NCBI GenBank assembly: GCA_041398565.1
Contig: JAWKUN010000002.1
Coordinates: 868,001 to 932,000, forward strand
Source: DATGPD01 sp041398565
GTDB lineage: Bacteria; Planctomycetota; UBA1135; UBA2386
Direction: 5' to 3'
DNA length: 64,000 nt
This document shows positions 17,311-25,195 of this stretch, piece by piece (position 1 is the stretch's first letter; every line of letters begins with the position of its first letter). The notes under the pieces were generated by a model. That model did not search any database and was not told the origin of the DNA. It worked only from the letters and a program-made list of their open reading frames with translations. The position numbers and the translations under genes were made by a program.

Positions 17311-20049
17311 ATGCGCTTCCTGCTCTTCACCGCTATCTCGATCGGCGTCGGCGCTGCGCCGGTGTCGGCCGCGCCCACGAACCTCGCGGTCGTCGCGACG
17401 GCGCCGCGCGCCGACGCGCGGCGACCGCTCGTGCGGCCGACGCCGGGGGTGCCGGTGCCCGTCGTGTACGTGGACCCGACCGGCGACGACCTCACCGGCG
17501 ACGGCAGCGCGACGCAGCCGTTCCGCACCTTGCAGCGCGCCCACGACGTGGTGGACAGCGGTGGCACGATCCGCGCGCGCGCCGGCGCCTACCCGTTCGC
17601 CGTCTCCATCGGCAAGCCGTTGACGATCGAACGCGACGGTGCCGGCACGGTCACCGTCGGTCCGCCCGACCTCGGCACGGTCACCGTCACGGTCGCCGCC
17701 GACGACGTGTCGATGCGCGACCTGACGTTCGCCGGTGGCGCCAGCGTGCAGGGCGTGCTGGCAACCGGCGACCGCACGACGCTGCAGCGCTGCGTCTTTG
17801 CGGGCACGGCGCTCGGCGCCGTCCGCTTCCTGGCGCCCGCGAGCAGCGGCCATCGGCTCGACGCCTGCACGTTCCGGGACGTGCGGGCGGTGCCGGCGGC
17901 CATCGCCGTCGACGCGCGGCACTGCAGCGGCATCGTCGTCGCTGCGTGTCTGTTCCGCGGCGGCGACGTCGGCGTGCGGCTGGAGGACTGCGCGGCCTCG
18001 CAGGTGGACGCGTGCGAGTTCGTCGACCACTTCCAGGCGGCGTTGGTCGCCACCGGCAGCGCCGACCTCGGCGTCACGCGCTGCCGCTTCACCCGCTGCG
18101 GCCACTTCGCGACGCCGGCGCGGGCGGTGGCGCCGGGCGAAGGGCTCGGCACCGTGTCGCTGGTCGCCGGCAGCGACCGCGCGCGGGTGGTCGACAACGT
18201 CGTCGAGGACAGTGGCGGCTACCTCGGACGCGATGCCTTCCGCGCCGGCGCCACGACGACCTTCGATGGCCTGTTCGGTCTCGCGGTGCTCGACTGTGCC
18301 GACGTGCAGGTGCGCGGCTGCTCGCTGCATCGCAACCGCTTCGGCGGCGTGTGGGTGGGCGGGAACAGCCCCAACGCCCTCCTCGAGCGCTGCAACCTCG
18401 TGGCCAACGGCAGCGACGACGGCGGCGGCGAGGACGTGGCGATCTACAGCGACGGGCCGGCGGTGGCGGCGCAGGCGTGCTACTTCGGCGCGGTCGCTGG
18501 TCCCGGCTTCGACGCCGCCGGCTTCGGCAACGGCGTGCTCGGGCCCGTCACCGTCACCGCGTTCGCGGTGGCGCCGTTCGACGCGCCGGCCTTCGGCGTC
18601 GTCGAGGGGCGCCGTGCCGCCGCCGCCGACCGCAGTCTCGCCCTGACGGCGCGCGACCTCACCGGCGACGGCTGGATCGAGGTGATCACCGCCGGCGACC
18701 GCACGGGCCAGGTCGACGTGCTGGTCAACGCGCCGAACGCGTTCGTGGCGCGGCACTCGGTGCTGCTCTCCGGCAGCGAACCCGTGGCCCTGGCCACCGG
18801 TCTCTTCGATGCCGACGCCCACGCCGACGTCGTCGCTCTCGATGCGCTGGGCATGCAGGCGGCGTTCTTGTTCGGCGACGGCACCGGCCAGCTCGGTGGG
18901 GCGCGGTCGTTCGCCGTGCGGCGGCGGCCCCTGGCGCTGGCGGTGGGCGAACTCGACGGGCAGAGCGGTGACGACGTGGCGGTGGCATGCCAGGGCGACG
19001 CCTTCGGCGCCGGCGGCGTGGTGGTCTTGCGCAACGACGGCAGCGGCCAGTTCACCCCGGTCGACCTCGCGGGTGCCGTGGCGCCGTGTGCGGTGGTGCT
19101 CATGGACCTCGACGGCGACAGCGACCTCGACGTCGTCGCCTTCGACCTCGACCCGGCCGGGCCGGGCTTGCGCCTGTGGCACAGCGACGGCAACGGCGGG
19201 TTCGGCACCGCGGCGGCGATCGCGGTGGACGCTCACCCGGTGGCCGACGCGTCGCTGGCCGCGCTGCAGCAGGACGGCGGCGCCCTCGACCTGGCGGTGG
19301 CGAGCTTCCAGCTCCTGCCGCTGCCGGGGGTCGCGCGCGTGCGGCTCTTCCGCGGCGACGGCGCCGGCAGCTTCGCGGCGCCGATCGAGCTGCGCCAGCG
19401 CGCCGGGCCGCTGCTGCTGCACGTGGCGACGCTCGGCGGCGCGGTGCGCCCGTCGCTGCTGGCCGTCGACCGCAGCGCGCGCGAAGTGCTGGTGCTGGGG
19501 CCGATCGCCGCCGATTCGAGCGCGTCGTTCCCGTACGCGCAGACCTTCGGCGAGACGCCGCTGCAGGCCGCCGTCGCGCCGATCACCAACCGGAGTGCCG
19601 ACGACCTGGTGGTGGCGGAGGCGGCGTCGGCCGAGCTGGTCGTGCAGCGCGGGCGCCGGCCGGCCGACGTGACGCGCTACGGCGCCGGCTGCTCAGGGGC
19701 CCTGGGCGTGCCGCGCGCCCTGTGGGCGTCGCTGCCGCAGCTCGGCAGCGCCACCTTCGCGCTCGCGTTCGAGGGGGCCCAGCCGGGCGCGCCGGCTGTG
19801 TTCGCCCTCGGCGCCGTGCCGCTCGACGTGCCGCTGCCCGGCGGCTGCCGTCTTCTGGTCGACATGCTCCTGTCGCTGGGCAGCGCCGCCGATGCGACCG
19901 GTACCGGCACCGTGCCCCTCGCAGTGCCCGACGCGCGCGAGTTGGTCGGCGCGTCGCTCTACGGCCAGTGGTTCGTGGTGGACACCGCCGGCAGCCTGTT
20001 CGGCACGCTGGCGGTGACCGCGGGTCTGCACGTGCGGCTGGGGGGCTGA
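17311..20049 (+). CDS. Secreted parallel beta-helix / FG-GAP repeat protein
   Basis: A 912-residue exported protein with a signal peptide (MRFLLFTAISIGVGAAPVSA), an Ala/Pro-rich linker and the DUF1565-type motif VYVDPTGDDLTGDGSATQPF. A right-handed beta-helix follows (about 50-410, with repeated Cys-containing turns such as LDACTFRDV and VTRCRFTRC). FG-GAP-like repeats lie at about 430-760 (DLTGDGWIEVITAGD, DLDGDSDLDVVAFD). The C-terminal shared domain starts at YGAGCSGALG and ends LHVRLGG. It is similar in plan to the 13978-16641 protein. The last 69 bases of its 3' end (19983-20051) are repeated exactly at 22001-22069. Role unknown; a cell-surface or secreted adhesive or matrix protein is likely. 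Confidence 0.85.
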   Translation: MRFLLFTAISIGVGAAPVSAAPTNLAVVATAPRADARRPLVRPTPGVPVPVVYVDPTGDDLTGDGSATQPFRTLQRAHDVVDSGGTIRARAGAYPFAVSIGKPLTIERDGAGTVTVGPPDLGTVTVTVAADDVSMRDLTFAGGASVQGVLATGDRTTLQRCVFAGTALGAVRFLAPASSGHRLDACTFRDVRAVPAAIAVDARHCSGIVVAACLFRGGDVGVRLEDCAASQVDACEFVDHFQAALVATGSADLGVTRCRFTRCGHFATPARAVAPGEGLGTVSLVAGSDRARVVDNVVEDSGGYLGRDAFRAGATTTFDGLFGLAVLDCADVQVRGCSLHRNRFGGVWVGGNSPNALLERCNLVANGSDDGGGEDVAIYSDGPAVAAQACYFGAVAGPGFDAAGFGNGVLGPVTVTAFAVAPFDAPAFGVVEGRRAAAADRSLALTARDLTGDGWIEVITAGDRTGQVDVLVNAPNAFVARHSVLLSGSEPVALATGLFDADAHADVVALDALGMQAAFLFGDGTGQLGGARSFAVRRRPLALAVGELDGQSGDDVAVACQGDAFGAGGVVVLRNDGSGQFTPVDLAGAVAPCAVVLMDLDGDSDLDVVAFDLDPAGPGLRLWHSDGNGGFGTAAAIAVDAHPVADASLAALQQDGGALDLAVASFQLLPLPGVARVRLFRGDGAGSFAAPIELRQRAGPLLLHVATLGGAVRPSLLAVDRSAREVLVLGPIAADSSASFPYAQTFGETPLQAAVAPITNRSADDLVVAEAASAELVVQRGRRPADVTRYGAGCSGALGVPRALWASLPQLGSATFALAFEGAQPGAPAVFALGAVPLDVPLPGGCRLLVDMLLSLGSAADATGTGTVPLAVPDARELVGASLYGQWFVVDTAGSLFGTLAVTAGLHVRLGG

Positions 20050-20051
20050 TG
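19983..20051 (+). repeat. 69-bp direct repeat, left copy
   Basis: The final 22 codons and stop of the 17311-20049 gene plus two more bases. An exact second copy lies 2018 bp downstream at 22001-22069. The pair bounds the segment carrying the 20415-21953 gene. Confidence 0.95.
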
Positions 20052-20414
20052 GCCTGCAGTGTGGCTGCGTCGATGTGCCGCGGAAGGGTTGGCGTCGTGC
20101 CGAGACGCGCTCTCCGACGTTGCCAGCGGTCAGACCTCGCCGAGCGGGGTCTACGGTCGAAGGGACAGCGCCCTGTTGTGTTTGCGGAGTACTCTGCTTG
20201 GACCGAAGTGAAAACCCGGGTTTGCGGCGCGCTTGTTCCCAAGCGGAAGCAACCTGCAGACGTTCCTCGGGATCCGAACGCCACCGCCAGTGATTGGTGC
20301 CGGTGCACAGGAGACCGGTCGGCGCTCAGCCGGAACAAGAGTGGCGCCTACGCCATCACTTCAGCAGTCCGATCTTCGAGAGGCCGTGAGGCGCGCGATG
20401 GAGAGGCAGTCGTC
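20052..20414. other. Intergenic region upstream of the VCBS protein gene
   Basis: These 363 bp show no coding gene, and the base composition is visibly less GC-extreme than in the neighbours. It lies inside the segment bounded by the 69-bp repeats. A ribosome site (GAGAGG, 20401-20406) stands at its right end. No convincing promoter hexamers or hairpins were found. Confidence 0.5.
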
Positions 20415-21953
20415 ATGCTGCACACGAAATACCCCATGTTCCTGGTGTTGCTGTGGATCAATGACGCCGCAGCGCAGACGTCACCCAGGCCCATTCTCGA
20501 ATGGGGTCCTGGCCTTGCGGCTCGTCAGGAACTCATGCTCAGCACTTCCGGCTCGGTGCCGATTCCTGCGGACGTCGACAACGATGGGGACATCGACTTC
20601 GTCTGCAAAGGCGGTCCGGACATCTCCATCAGCCTCACCCTACTGCGGAACGATGGGCGGGGTGGCTTCGTGTCGGAAGTCATCCCGCCCTCGTTCACCC
20701 CTTCGATGCGTGCGCCCTACCACGCGGTGGGCGATATCGACGGCGATGGGGACGTCGACATCGTCCTCTCCGGAATGTGGCTGTTGTCCATGGGGGCCGA
20801 CCGTCCATACGTCTATCTGAACGATGGGTCCGGGTACTTCACCATTGATTGGACTCGATTCCCTCAGGCTCCCGCTCTTCGTGGCTTCACTCAGTTGGCG
20901 GATGTCGAACGAGACGGAGACCTCGACGTGGTATTCGGTGGCGAGGGTTTGCTGGGCTCGCTCGGAAGCGTCGAGCTGTGGCTGAACGACGGCCGTGGCT
21001 ACTTCACCGACGTCACGTCGACGCATATCCCAATCGGCACAGTAACGTCCGAATGTCTCGTGACAGGTGACTTGGATGCCGATGGGTATCCGGACATCGT
21101 GATTGGCCGCAACGCTGACCGAAGTACCGCCAAGCGCATTCTCTGGAACGACCGAACCGGGCACTTCACCGTCCAGCTCCTGCCGCCGGCCGACGCAGTC
21201 CGGCAGATCTTCGTCGTCGACGTCGACCTCGATGGCGACAACGACATCTTCATCAAGGGCGGCTACGGGCGGTTGTTCCGGAACGACCACGGCACCCTGA
21301 CGCAAGTGCCATTTCCGACCCACAACCCGCTCTGGGCTGAGGCGCGTGCCGCGGTCGGCGACGTCGACGGCGATGGTTTCCCCGACATCGTGTTCTCGTT
21401 CTCGGGCCCAGGAAGAGATCCGACGATCTTCCTCAACGACCGGCGGGGTCATTTCGTCGACACGCCGGGTTGGTTCCACGGGGATTGGCACGCCGGTCTC
21501 GACTGGATGGCGTTTGCCGATGTCGACGGGGACGGCGACGAGGACCTCTACGCGGCCGGACTCTGGGCTCCACCGTTCTATCCCCCGGGCCGCGGTGCCG
21601 TCCTGTTCAACCTCTGGCGTCAGGTGTGGGGCCTACCCGTCGCCCAACTCGGCTCGACCTACCGACTCGAAGTGTGCGGGCGGCCGGGCGCCGTGTTCGC
21701 CGTCGCACTCGCGGCGCTGCGCAACGCCACTCCGGTGCAACTCGGTCCACTCGGTCTGTGGCACCTCGACCCGGCGTCGTCCGTCTGGCTCGGCACGGTG
21801 GCGATGGGCGTGGACGGCCGGACGAGCCTGCCGATCCCGATTCCGAACCTCCCCTTCCTGCGCGGCAAGACCTTCTACAGCCAGGCTCTCGACCTCGACG
21901 ACGGCAGGCGTCCGGTGCACGCCACAGGCTGGTGGCCGGTCGAGGTGCAGTAA
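20415..21953 (+). CDS. Secreted VCBS/FG-GAP repeat protein
   Basis: A 512-residue exported protein: short signal peptide (MLHTKYPMFLVLLWINDAAAQ), then about seven beta-propeller-type repeats each with a DxDxDGxxD motif (DVDNDGDIDFVC, DIDGDGDVDIVL, DLDADGYPDIVI, DVDLDGDNDIFI, DVDGDGFPDIVF, DVDGDGDEDLYA). A C-terminal domain of about 110 residues follows (LGSTYRLEVCGRPGAVFAVAL to the end), related to the shared domain of the neighbours. ATG 20415 has GAGAGG eight bases upstream; the open frame runs back into the preceding gene but has no start signal there. Codon use is less GC-biased than in the flanking genes, and the gene sits between 69-bp direct repeats, so it may have been inserted or transferred. 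Confidence 0.88.
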   Translation: MLHTKYPMFLVLLWINDAAAQTSPRPILEWGPGLAARQELMLSTSGSVPIPADVDNDGDIDFVCKGGPDISISLTLLRNDGRGGFVSEVIPPSFTPSMRAPYHAVGDIDGDGDVDIVLSGMWLLSMGADRPYVYLNDGSGYFTIDWTRFPQAPALRGFTQLADVERDGDLDVVFGGEGLLGSLGSVELWLNDGRGYFTDVTSTHIPIGTVTSECLVTGDLDADGYPDIVIGRNADRSTAKRILWNDRTGHFTVQLLPPADAVRQIFVVDVDLDGDNDIFIKGGYGRLFRNDHGTLTQVPFPTHNPLWAEARAAVGDVDGDGFPDIVFSFSGPGRDPTIFLNDRRGHFVDTPGWFHGDWHAGLDWMAFADVDGDGDEDLYAAGLWAPPFYPPGRGAVLFNLWRQVWGLPVAQLGSTYRLEVCGRPGAVFAVALAALRNATPVQLGPLGLWHLDPASSVWLGTVAMGVDGRTSLPIPIPNLPFLRGKTFYSQALDLDDGRRPVHATGWWPVEVQ

Positions 21954-22000
21954 GTCAGGGCGCCGGCGCACGGTGCCCGCGGGTGCGCCGAACCCGCAAC

Positions 22001-22069
22001 CACCGCCGGCAGCCTGTTCGGCACGCTGGCGGTGACCGCGGGTCTGCACGTGCGGCTGGGGGGCTGATG
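22001..22069 (+). repeat. 69-bp direct repeat, right copy (3'-end gene remnant)
   Basis: An exact copy of 19983-20051. It encodes in-frame the last 22 residues (TAGSLFGTLAVTAGLHVRLGG and stop) of the 17311-20049 protein, but no gene precedes it. It is therefore a pseudogene scar left by duplication or insertion. Confidence 0.95.
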
Positions 22070-22088
22070 CGCCGCCGAGCCAGTGGGC

Positions 22089-22676
22089 TCAGGCCTTGCG
22101 CCTGATGCGGTAGGTCGGGTGGCGGGCCTCGAGCATGGTGTGCCCGGTGAGGGTGCACCACGCCGGCAAGTCGATCGGTGCGCCCGGGTCTTCGGCGCGC
22201 AGCTCGAGCACGCTTCCGGCCGGCAGGGCCATCAGGCGCTGGCGCAGCTCCAGCACGAGGTCGCCGCAGCTCATGGGGCCGGCGTTCCAGGTGACCGAGG
22301 TGGCAGGCGCGGGGCTTGCCGTCGTGCGTTCGGGGTCGGGCAGAACGTCTGCCGACTTCGCGAAGACGCAAGCGGGTCGTTCGTCGTCGGCCGAACCCTC
22401 GAGTTCGCTCGCGCGCCGCCAGGCGGCGGTGAAGCAGGCGTGGTGGCGCACGTAGGTCAGCGTCCGCTCGCGCAGGCTGGCGACGGCCTCGCCCATGTGC
22501 GCGGCGGTGCATCCCAGGCAGCGCGGTGCCGCCTTGTAGCCGAGCACCAGCGAGAACACGCCTTCGTGGCCGCACAGTGCCGCGCCGCAGCGCCGGCAGG
22601 CGGCACCGGTCAGACGCGCGACGTCGGCCAAGGCCGTTCGCGTGCGCCGATCCGGGTCGTCGTCGGCGTCGCTCAT
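22089..22676 (-). CDS. TusA-like protein with N-terminal cysteine-rich domain
   Basis: A 195-residue protein. The N-terminal part has CRRCGAALCGHEG (Cys27, 30, 35) and CLGC (Cys53, 56), which look like zinc ligands. The C-terminal part (about 128-193) resembles the TusA/SirA sulfur-carrier fold: a Cys in the CPxP position (MSCGDLVLELRQRL, Cys137), PAGSVLELRAEDPGAPIDLP, and WCTLTGHTMLEA. TusA proteins carry persulfide sulfur between enzymes in the cytoplasm. The ATG overlaps the stop of the MetE-like gene (ATGA), so the two are translationally coupled. It is the last gene of the leftward sulfur-type cluster. The TusA fold is likely; the function of the N-terminal domain is unknown. Confidence 0.8.
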   Translation of the reverse strand: MSDADDDPDRRTRTALADVARLTGAACRRCGAALCGHEGVFSLVLGYKAAPRCLGCTAAHMGEAVASLRERTLTYVRHHACFTAAWRRASELEGSADDERPACVFAKSADVLPDPERTTASPAPATSVTWNAGPMSCGDLVLELRQRLMALPAGSVLELRAEDPGAPIDLPAWCTLTGHTMLEARHPTYRIRRKA

Positions 22677-23824
22677 GCGTACCGCTCGCGCAGGCGGCGC
22701 GCCGCCTCGGTCATGCTGCGCAGCTTGGCGACGGCGTGAGTCTCCTGGTTCACACAGCGGTTGGCGAAGCAGCCGAAGCCGCAGTCGGGGTTGAGGAACA
22801 GGCGCGCGGGAGGGAAGTAGCGCAGCGCCTCCTCGGCGCGCGCGACGATCGTGGCCGGGTCCTCGGCGTCGTCGGTGCGCGGGTTGACGCAGCCGAGCCC
22901 GAGCTCGCGGTGGCCGAGGGCTTCGCCGACCACGCGCAGCTCGCCGGCGCGTGGCGTGGCGTACTCGAGCACGAACTGGTCGATCTGCATGGCGGCGAAC
23001 GCCGGCACCAGCTTGCCGTAGTCGCCGGTGAGTAGCACTTCTTCTTGGCGACTCCAGTTGCCGCGGCAGACGTGCAGGCCGGTACGGACCCCCTCCACGC
23101 CCGCGACCACTCGGTTGAGAAGGTCGGCGGCGTAGGCCAGTTCGGCACCCGCATCACGGCGGGTGGCCAGGGTCGCTCACATGAATGTTCGCCGCTGGCC
23201 GTCTTCGCCCATCACGACTTCGGTGAGGACCGGCTCGTCGAACTGCACGAACGCCGCCCCGGCGTCGCGCAGGTCGCACAGCTCGTCGCGCAGGATGCGC
23301 ACGACGTCGTCGCCCATCTCGGTCTTGTCGGCGTAGGCGGCACGCGACCAGCTGCCGACCCACATGGCGCGGGTCAGCAGGTAGGGGCCCGGCAAGGCCA
23401 CCTTGACCGGCCGGTCGGTGAGCTGTTGCACGAAGCGCAGCTCCTCGACCGCCAGCGGCTCGCGCCGCGACAGGGGGCCGGTGCAGGTCGGGTTGCGGAT
23501 GGCCGACGCGGGCACGTCGAGCGTCCCCAGCATCTCCTCGAACGCGGCCTTGTCCTCGACGGTGTCGAGCAGCTCCGCCAGCGACATCAGCCGCGTGCCG
23601 TCGAGCTTTTCGGTCACGAAGGAGTAGAAGTTGTCGCGCCGATGCTCGCCGTCGACCACGACGTCGACCCCGGCGTCGACCTGCAGGGCGACGCAGCGCC
23701 GCACTTCGGCGTCGGCCACCGCCTCGAACTCGGCCCGCGACATCCGGCCCTGCTGCTTGTCGCGCAACGCGCGCAGCAGATCGCGAGAACGTGGCCAGCT
23801 ACCGACTTGTGTCACGGTGAACAT
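22673..23824 (-). CDS. MetE-like (cobalamin-independent methionine synthase family) protein with in-frame UGA, possible selenoprotein
   Basis: With readthrough this is a 383-residue member of the short MetE-like family (COG0620). The N-part has MFTVTQVGSWPRS, DGEHRRDNFYSFV, VKVALPGPYLLTRAM and QFDEPVLTEVV. The C-part has the zinc motif HVCRGN (His251, Cys253), LEYATPRAGE and FLNPDCGFG (Cys348). Codon 216 is TGA (23179-23177), and the frame is unchanged on both sides, between RRTFM and ATLATRRDAG. A hairpin starting shortly after UGA fits a bacterial SECIS, so residue 216 may be selenocysteine; a nonsense mutation is the alternative. ATG 23824 has AGGAG seven bases upstream. The stop overlaps the ATG of the TusA-like gene (ATGA). 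Family members act on methyl transfer to thiols; the substrate here is unknown. Confidence 0.82.
23144..23179 (-). promoter_or_regulatory. Candidate SECIS element with UGA codon
   Basis: On the minus strand TGA (23179-23177) is followed by 18 bases and then a six-base loop CGTGAT (23158-23153). The loop is closed by ACCCGC/GCGGGT (6 bp) and, below a single bulged C, GGC/GCC (3 bp). Bacterial SECIS hairpins, as known from E. coli fdhF, lie directly after UGA with the loop about 16-37 bases away and a G among the first loop bases; here the second loop base is G and the spacing equals that of fdhF. High GC makes chance hairpins common. Confidence 0.55.
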
Positions 23825-23892
23825 GGATGCTCCTGGTGTCGATGCGATCCCCGGGTATCGAGGCGTGCGGCGAGCGCGATGGTCTCATGACT

Positions 23893-24648
23893 TCACACGA
23901 TCGCCAGTTTGGTGGTGAACGCCGTGGCCTTGGCCATCGTCGCCGCCAGCGGCGACCGGCGCACCGTTTCGGCCCACGCCTCGCGGACGCGCGCCTCGTC
24001 GTCGAAGGTCGAGGCGAACGCCTTGATCTCGACGCTGGCGAAGGCCGGATCGCCGTCGCCGAGGCCGAGGTGTGCCATCACGTCGTGCAGGCGGCCGCGC
24101 GTGGTTACCTCGATGTCGTCGACCTGCAAGCCGGCGCGCGTGCAGGCGACGCGGAAGCCGGTGACGAGGTCGGCGGCCACGGCGCCGAGCGCCGCCTCGA
24201 CCGCCGAAGGGTGGGCGTCGCGCTCCTCGAAGCTGGCCGGCTGGCCGAGCTGCCATTGGAAGTTGCGGCAGTAGATCGTGCTGACCAGCGGGGCCGACGA
24301 CCGCGCCCGCAGGCGCCACTCGTACTCCCGGGCGCGCTGCTTGTCCGCCTGCAGCGCCGCGGCCTCCGCGGCGGCCGCTGCGTTGCCGCCACGGCGGACG
24401 AAGTAGCGCCGGGGCGTGGTGTTGCCGGCGCTCAGTTCGCCGAGGAAGTCGTGTCCGACCATGCGGCACCAGATCGGCAAGTCGTCGCGCACCGACGGCT
24501 CGACGCTCCGCATCTCGAGGATGCCGCCCGCCGGGACCGCCTGCATGTTCTCGCGGATCAGCAGCACCAGGCCCGAGCCGCAGTCCAGGGCGCCCCCGTC
24601 GAGCACGCGGTCGGGCTGCAGCTCGGCCAGTTGCTCGGGGCTCAGCAC
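23893..24648 (-). CDS. TusA-OsmC fusion protein
   Basis: A 251-residue fusion. Residues 14-75 resemble TusA (RVLDGGALDCGSGLVLLI with Cys23 in the sulfur-carrier position, PAGGILEMRSVEP, IWCRMVGHDFLGEL). An alanine/charged helix (about 80-110) links to an OsmC-like domain (about 115-251: YCRNFQWQLGQPASFEE, HPSAVEAALGAVAADLVTGF). OsmC proteins are thiol peroxidases; this one keeps the fold pattern, but the second reactive Cys is not in the usual place. GTG 24648 was chosen because GGAG stands seven bases before it; an in-frame GTG at 24684 is possible. It lies between a DsrE-like gene and the MetE-like gene, so a role in persulfide or thiol handling is likely. Confidence 0.8.
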   Translation of the reverse strand: MLSPEQLAELQPDRVLDGGALDCGSGLVLLIRENMQAVPAGGILEMRSVEPSVRDDLPIWCRMVGHDFLGELSAGNTTPRRYFVRRGGNAAAAAEAAALQADKQRAREYEWRLRARSSAPLVSTIYCRNFQWQLGQPASFEERDAHPSAVEAALGAVAADLVTGFRVACTRAGLQVDDIEVTTRGRLHDVMAHLGLGDGDPAFASVEIKAFASTFDDEARVREAWAETVRRSPLAATMAKATAFTTKLAIV

Positions 24649-24796
24649 GGCGCTCTCCTCAGTGCCCCGAGCCGGCGCGCCCACCGTGCAGGCAGACGGC
24701 AGCCTTCGCCGCCGGCGAGCGCCCGATGAGCCGCGCCGCGAAGCGGCGCCAGCTCCATGGGGCGATCCATCCAGCCACCCACGCCGATCCCCGGTC

Positions 24797-25162
24797 CTAG
24801 TAGCCGACGCACGGCGAACCGTTCGAGAGCCACTCGACCAAGGCCGCGCCGCCGGCGACCGAGGCGCCCGGCACCAGCATGTCCTCGGTGATCTCGCGCT
24901 TCTTCATGCAGGGTGAGCACACGAGGAGCTTGCCGCCGTTGGCGAGGAACTTGTCGACCAGCTCCTTCAGCGGCGCGAACGGAGTGCCGGCGCGGATCTC
25001 TTCGACCGTGCTCGCCACTGCGGCCCACACGCCATCGGCGCTGAGGAACACCATCGTGTCCTTCTCGCTGCCGACGGCGGCGTTGGCGACGACGAAGCCG
25101 ACGGTCGCCTTGTCCGGGTTGGTCTTGCACTCGGTGATGGTGACGCAGAACGTGTTGGTCAT
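24797..25162 (-). CDS. DsrE-family sulfur-trafficking protein
   Basis: A 121-residue cytoplasmic protein of the DsrE/DsrF/YchN fold. Features are an N-terminal strand region (FCVTITECKTNPDKA), VGFVVANAAVGSEKDTMVFL typical of the family, and LANGGKLLVCSPCMKKREIT, with the conserved Cys pair that can hold persulfide sulfur. ATG 25162 has AGAGG ten bases upstream. It is 33 bp after a beta-barrel gene and upstream of a TusA-OsmC fusion, and DsrE and TusA proteins are known to exchange sulfur in several pathways. The short C-terminal NGSPCVGY tail carries one more cysteine. Family assignment is good; the partner enzyme is not known. Confidence 0.88.
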   Translation of the reverse strand: MTNTFCVTITECKTNPDKATVGFVVANAAVGSEKDTMVFLSADGVWAAVASTVEEIRAGTPFAPLKELVDKFLANGGKLLVCSPCMKKREITEDMLVPGASVAGGAALVEWLSNGSPCVGY

Positions 25163-25195
25163 GACGGTTTCCTCTGGGGGTCTGGAGCTGGCGAC

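Noticed and set aside
18987..20414. Upstream extension of the VCBS gene frame
   Set aside because: It runs out of frame through the 3' part of the preceding gene and has an Arg/Ala-rich composition; the signal peptide and ribosome site are at 20415.
23177..23179. Treating the MetE-like region as two separate genes
   Set aside because: The frame is identical on both sides, the C-terminal part has no good start, and each half lacks part of the fold. Readthrough or a nonsense mutation is more consistent.
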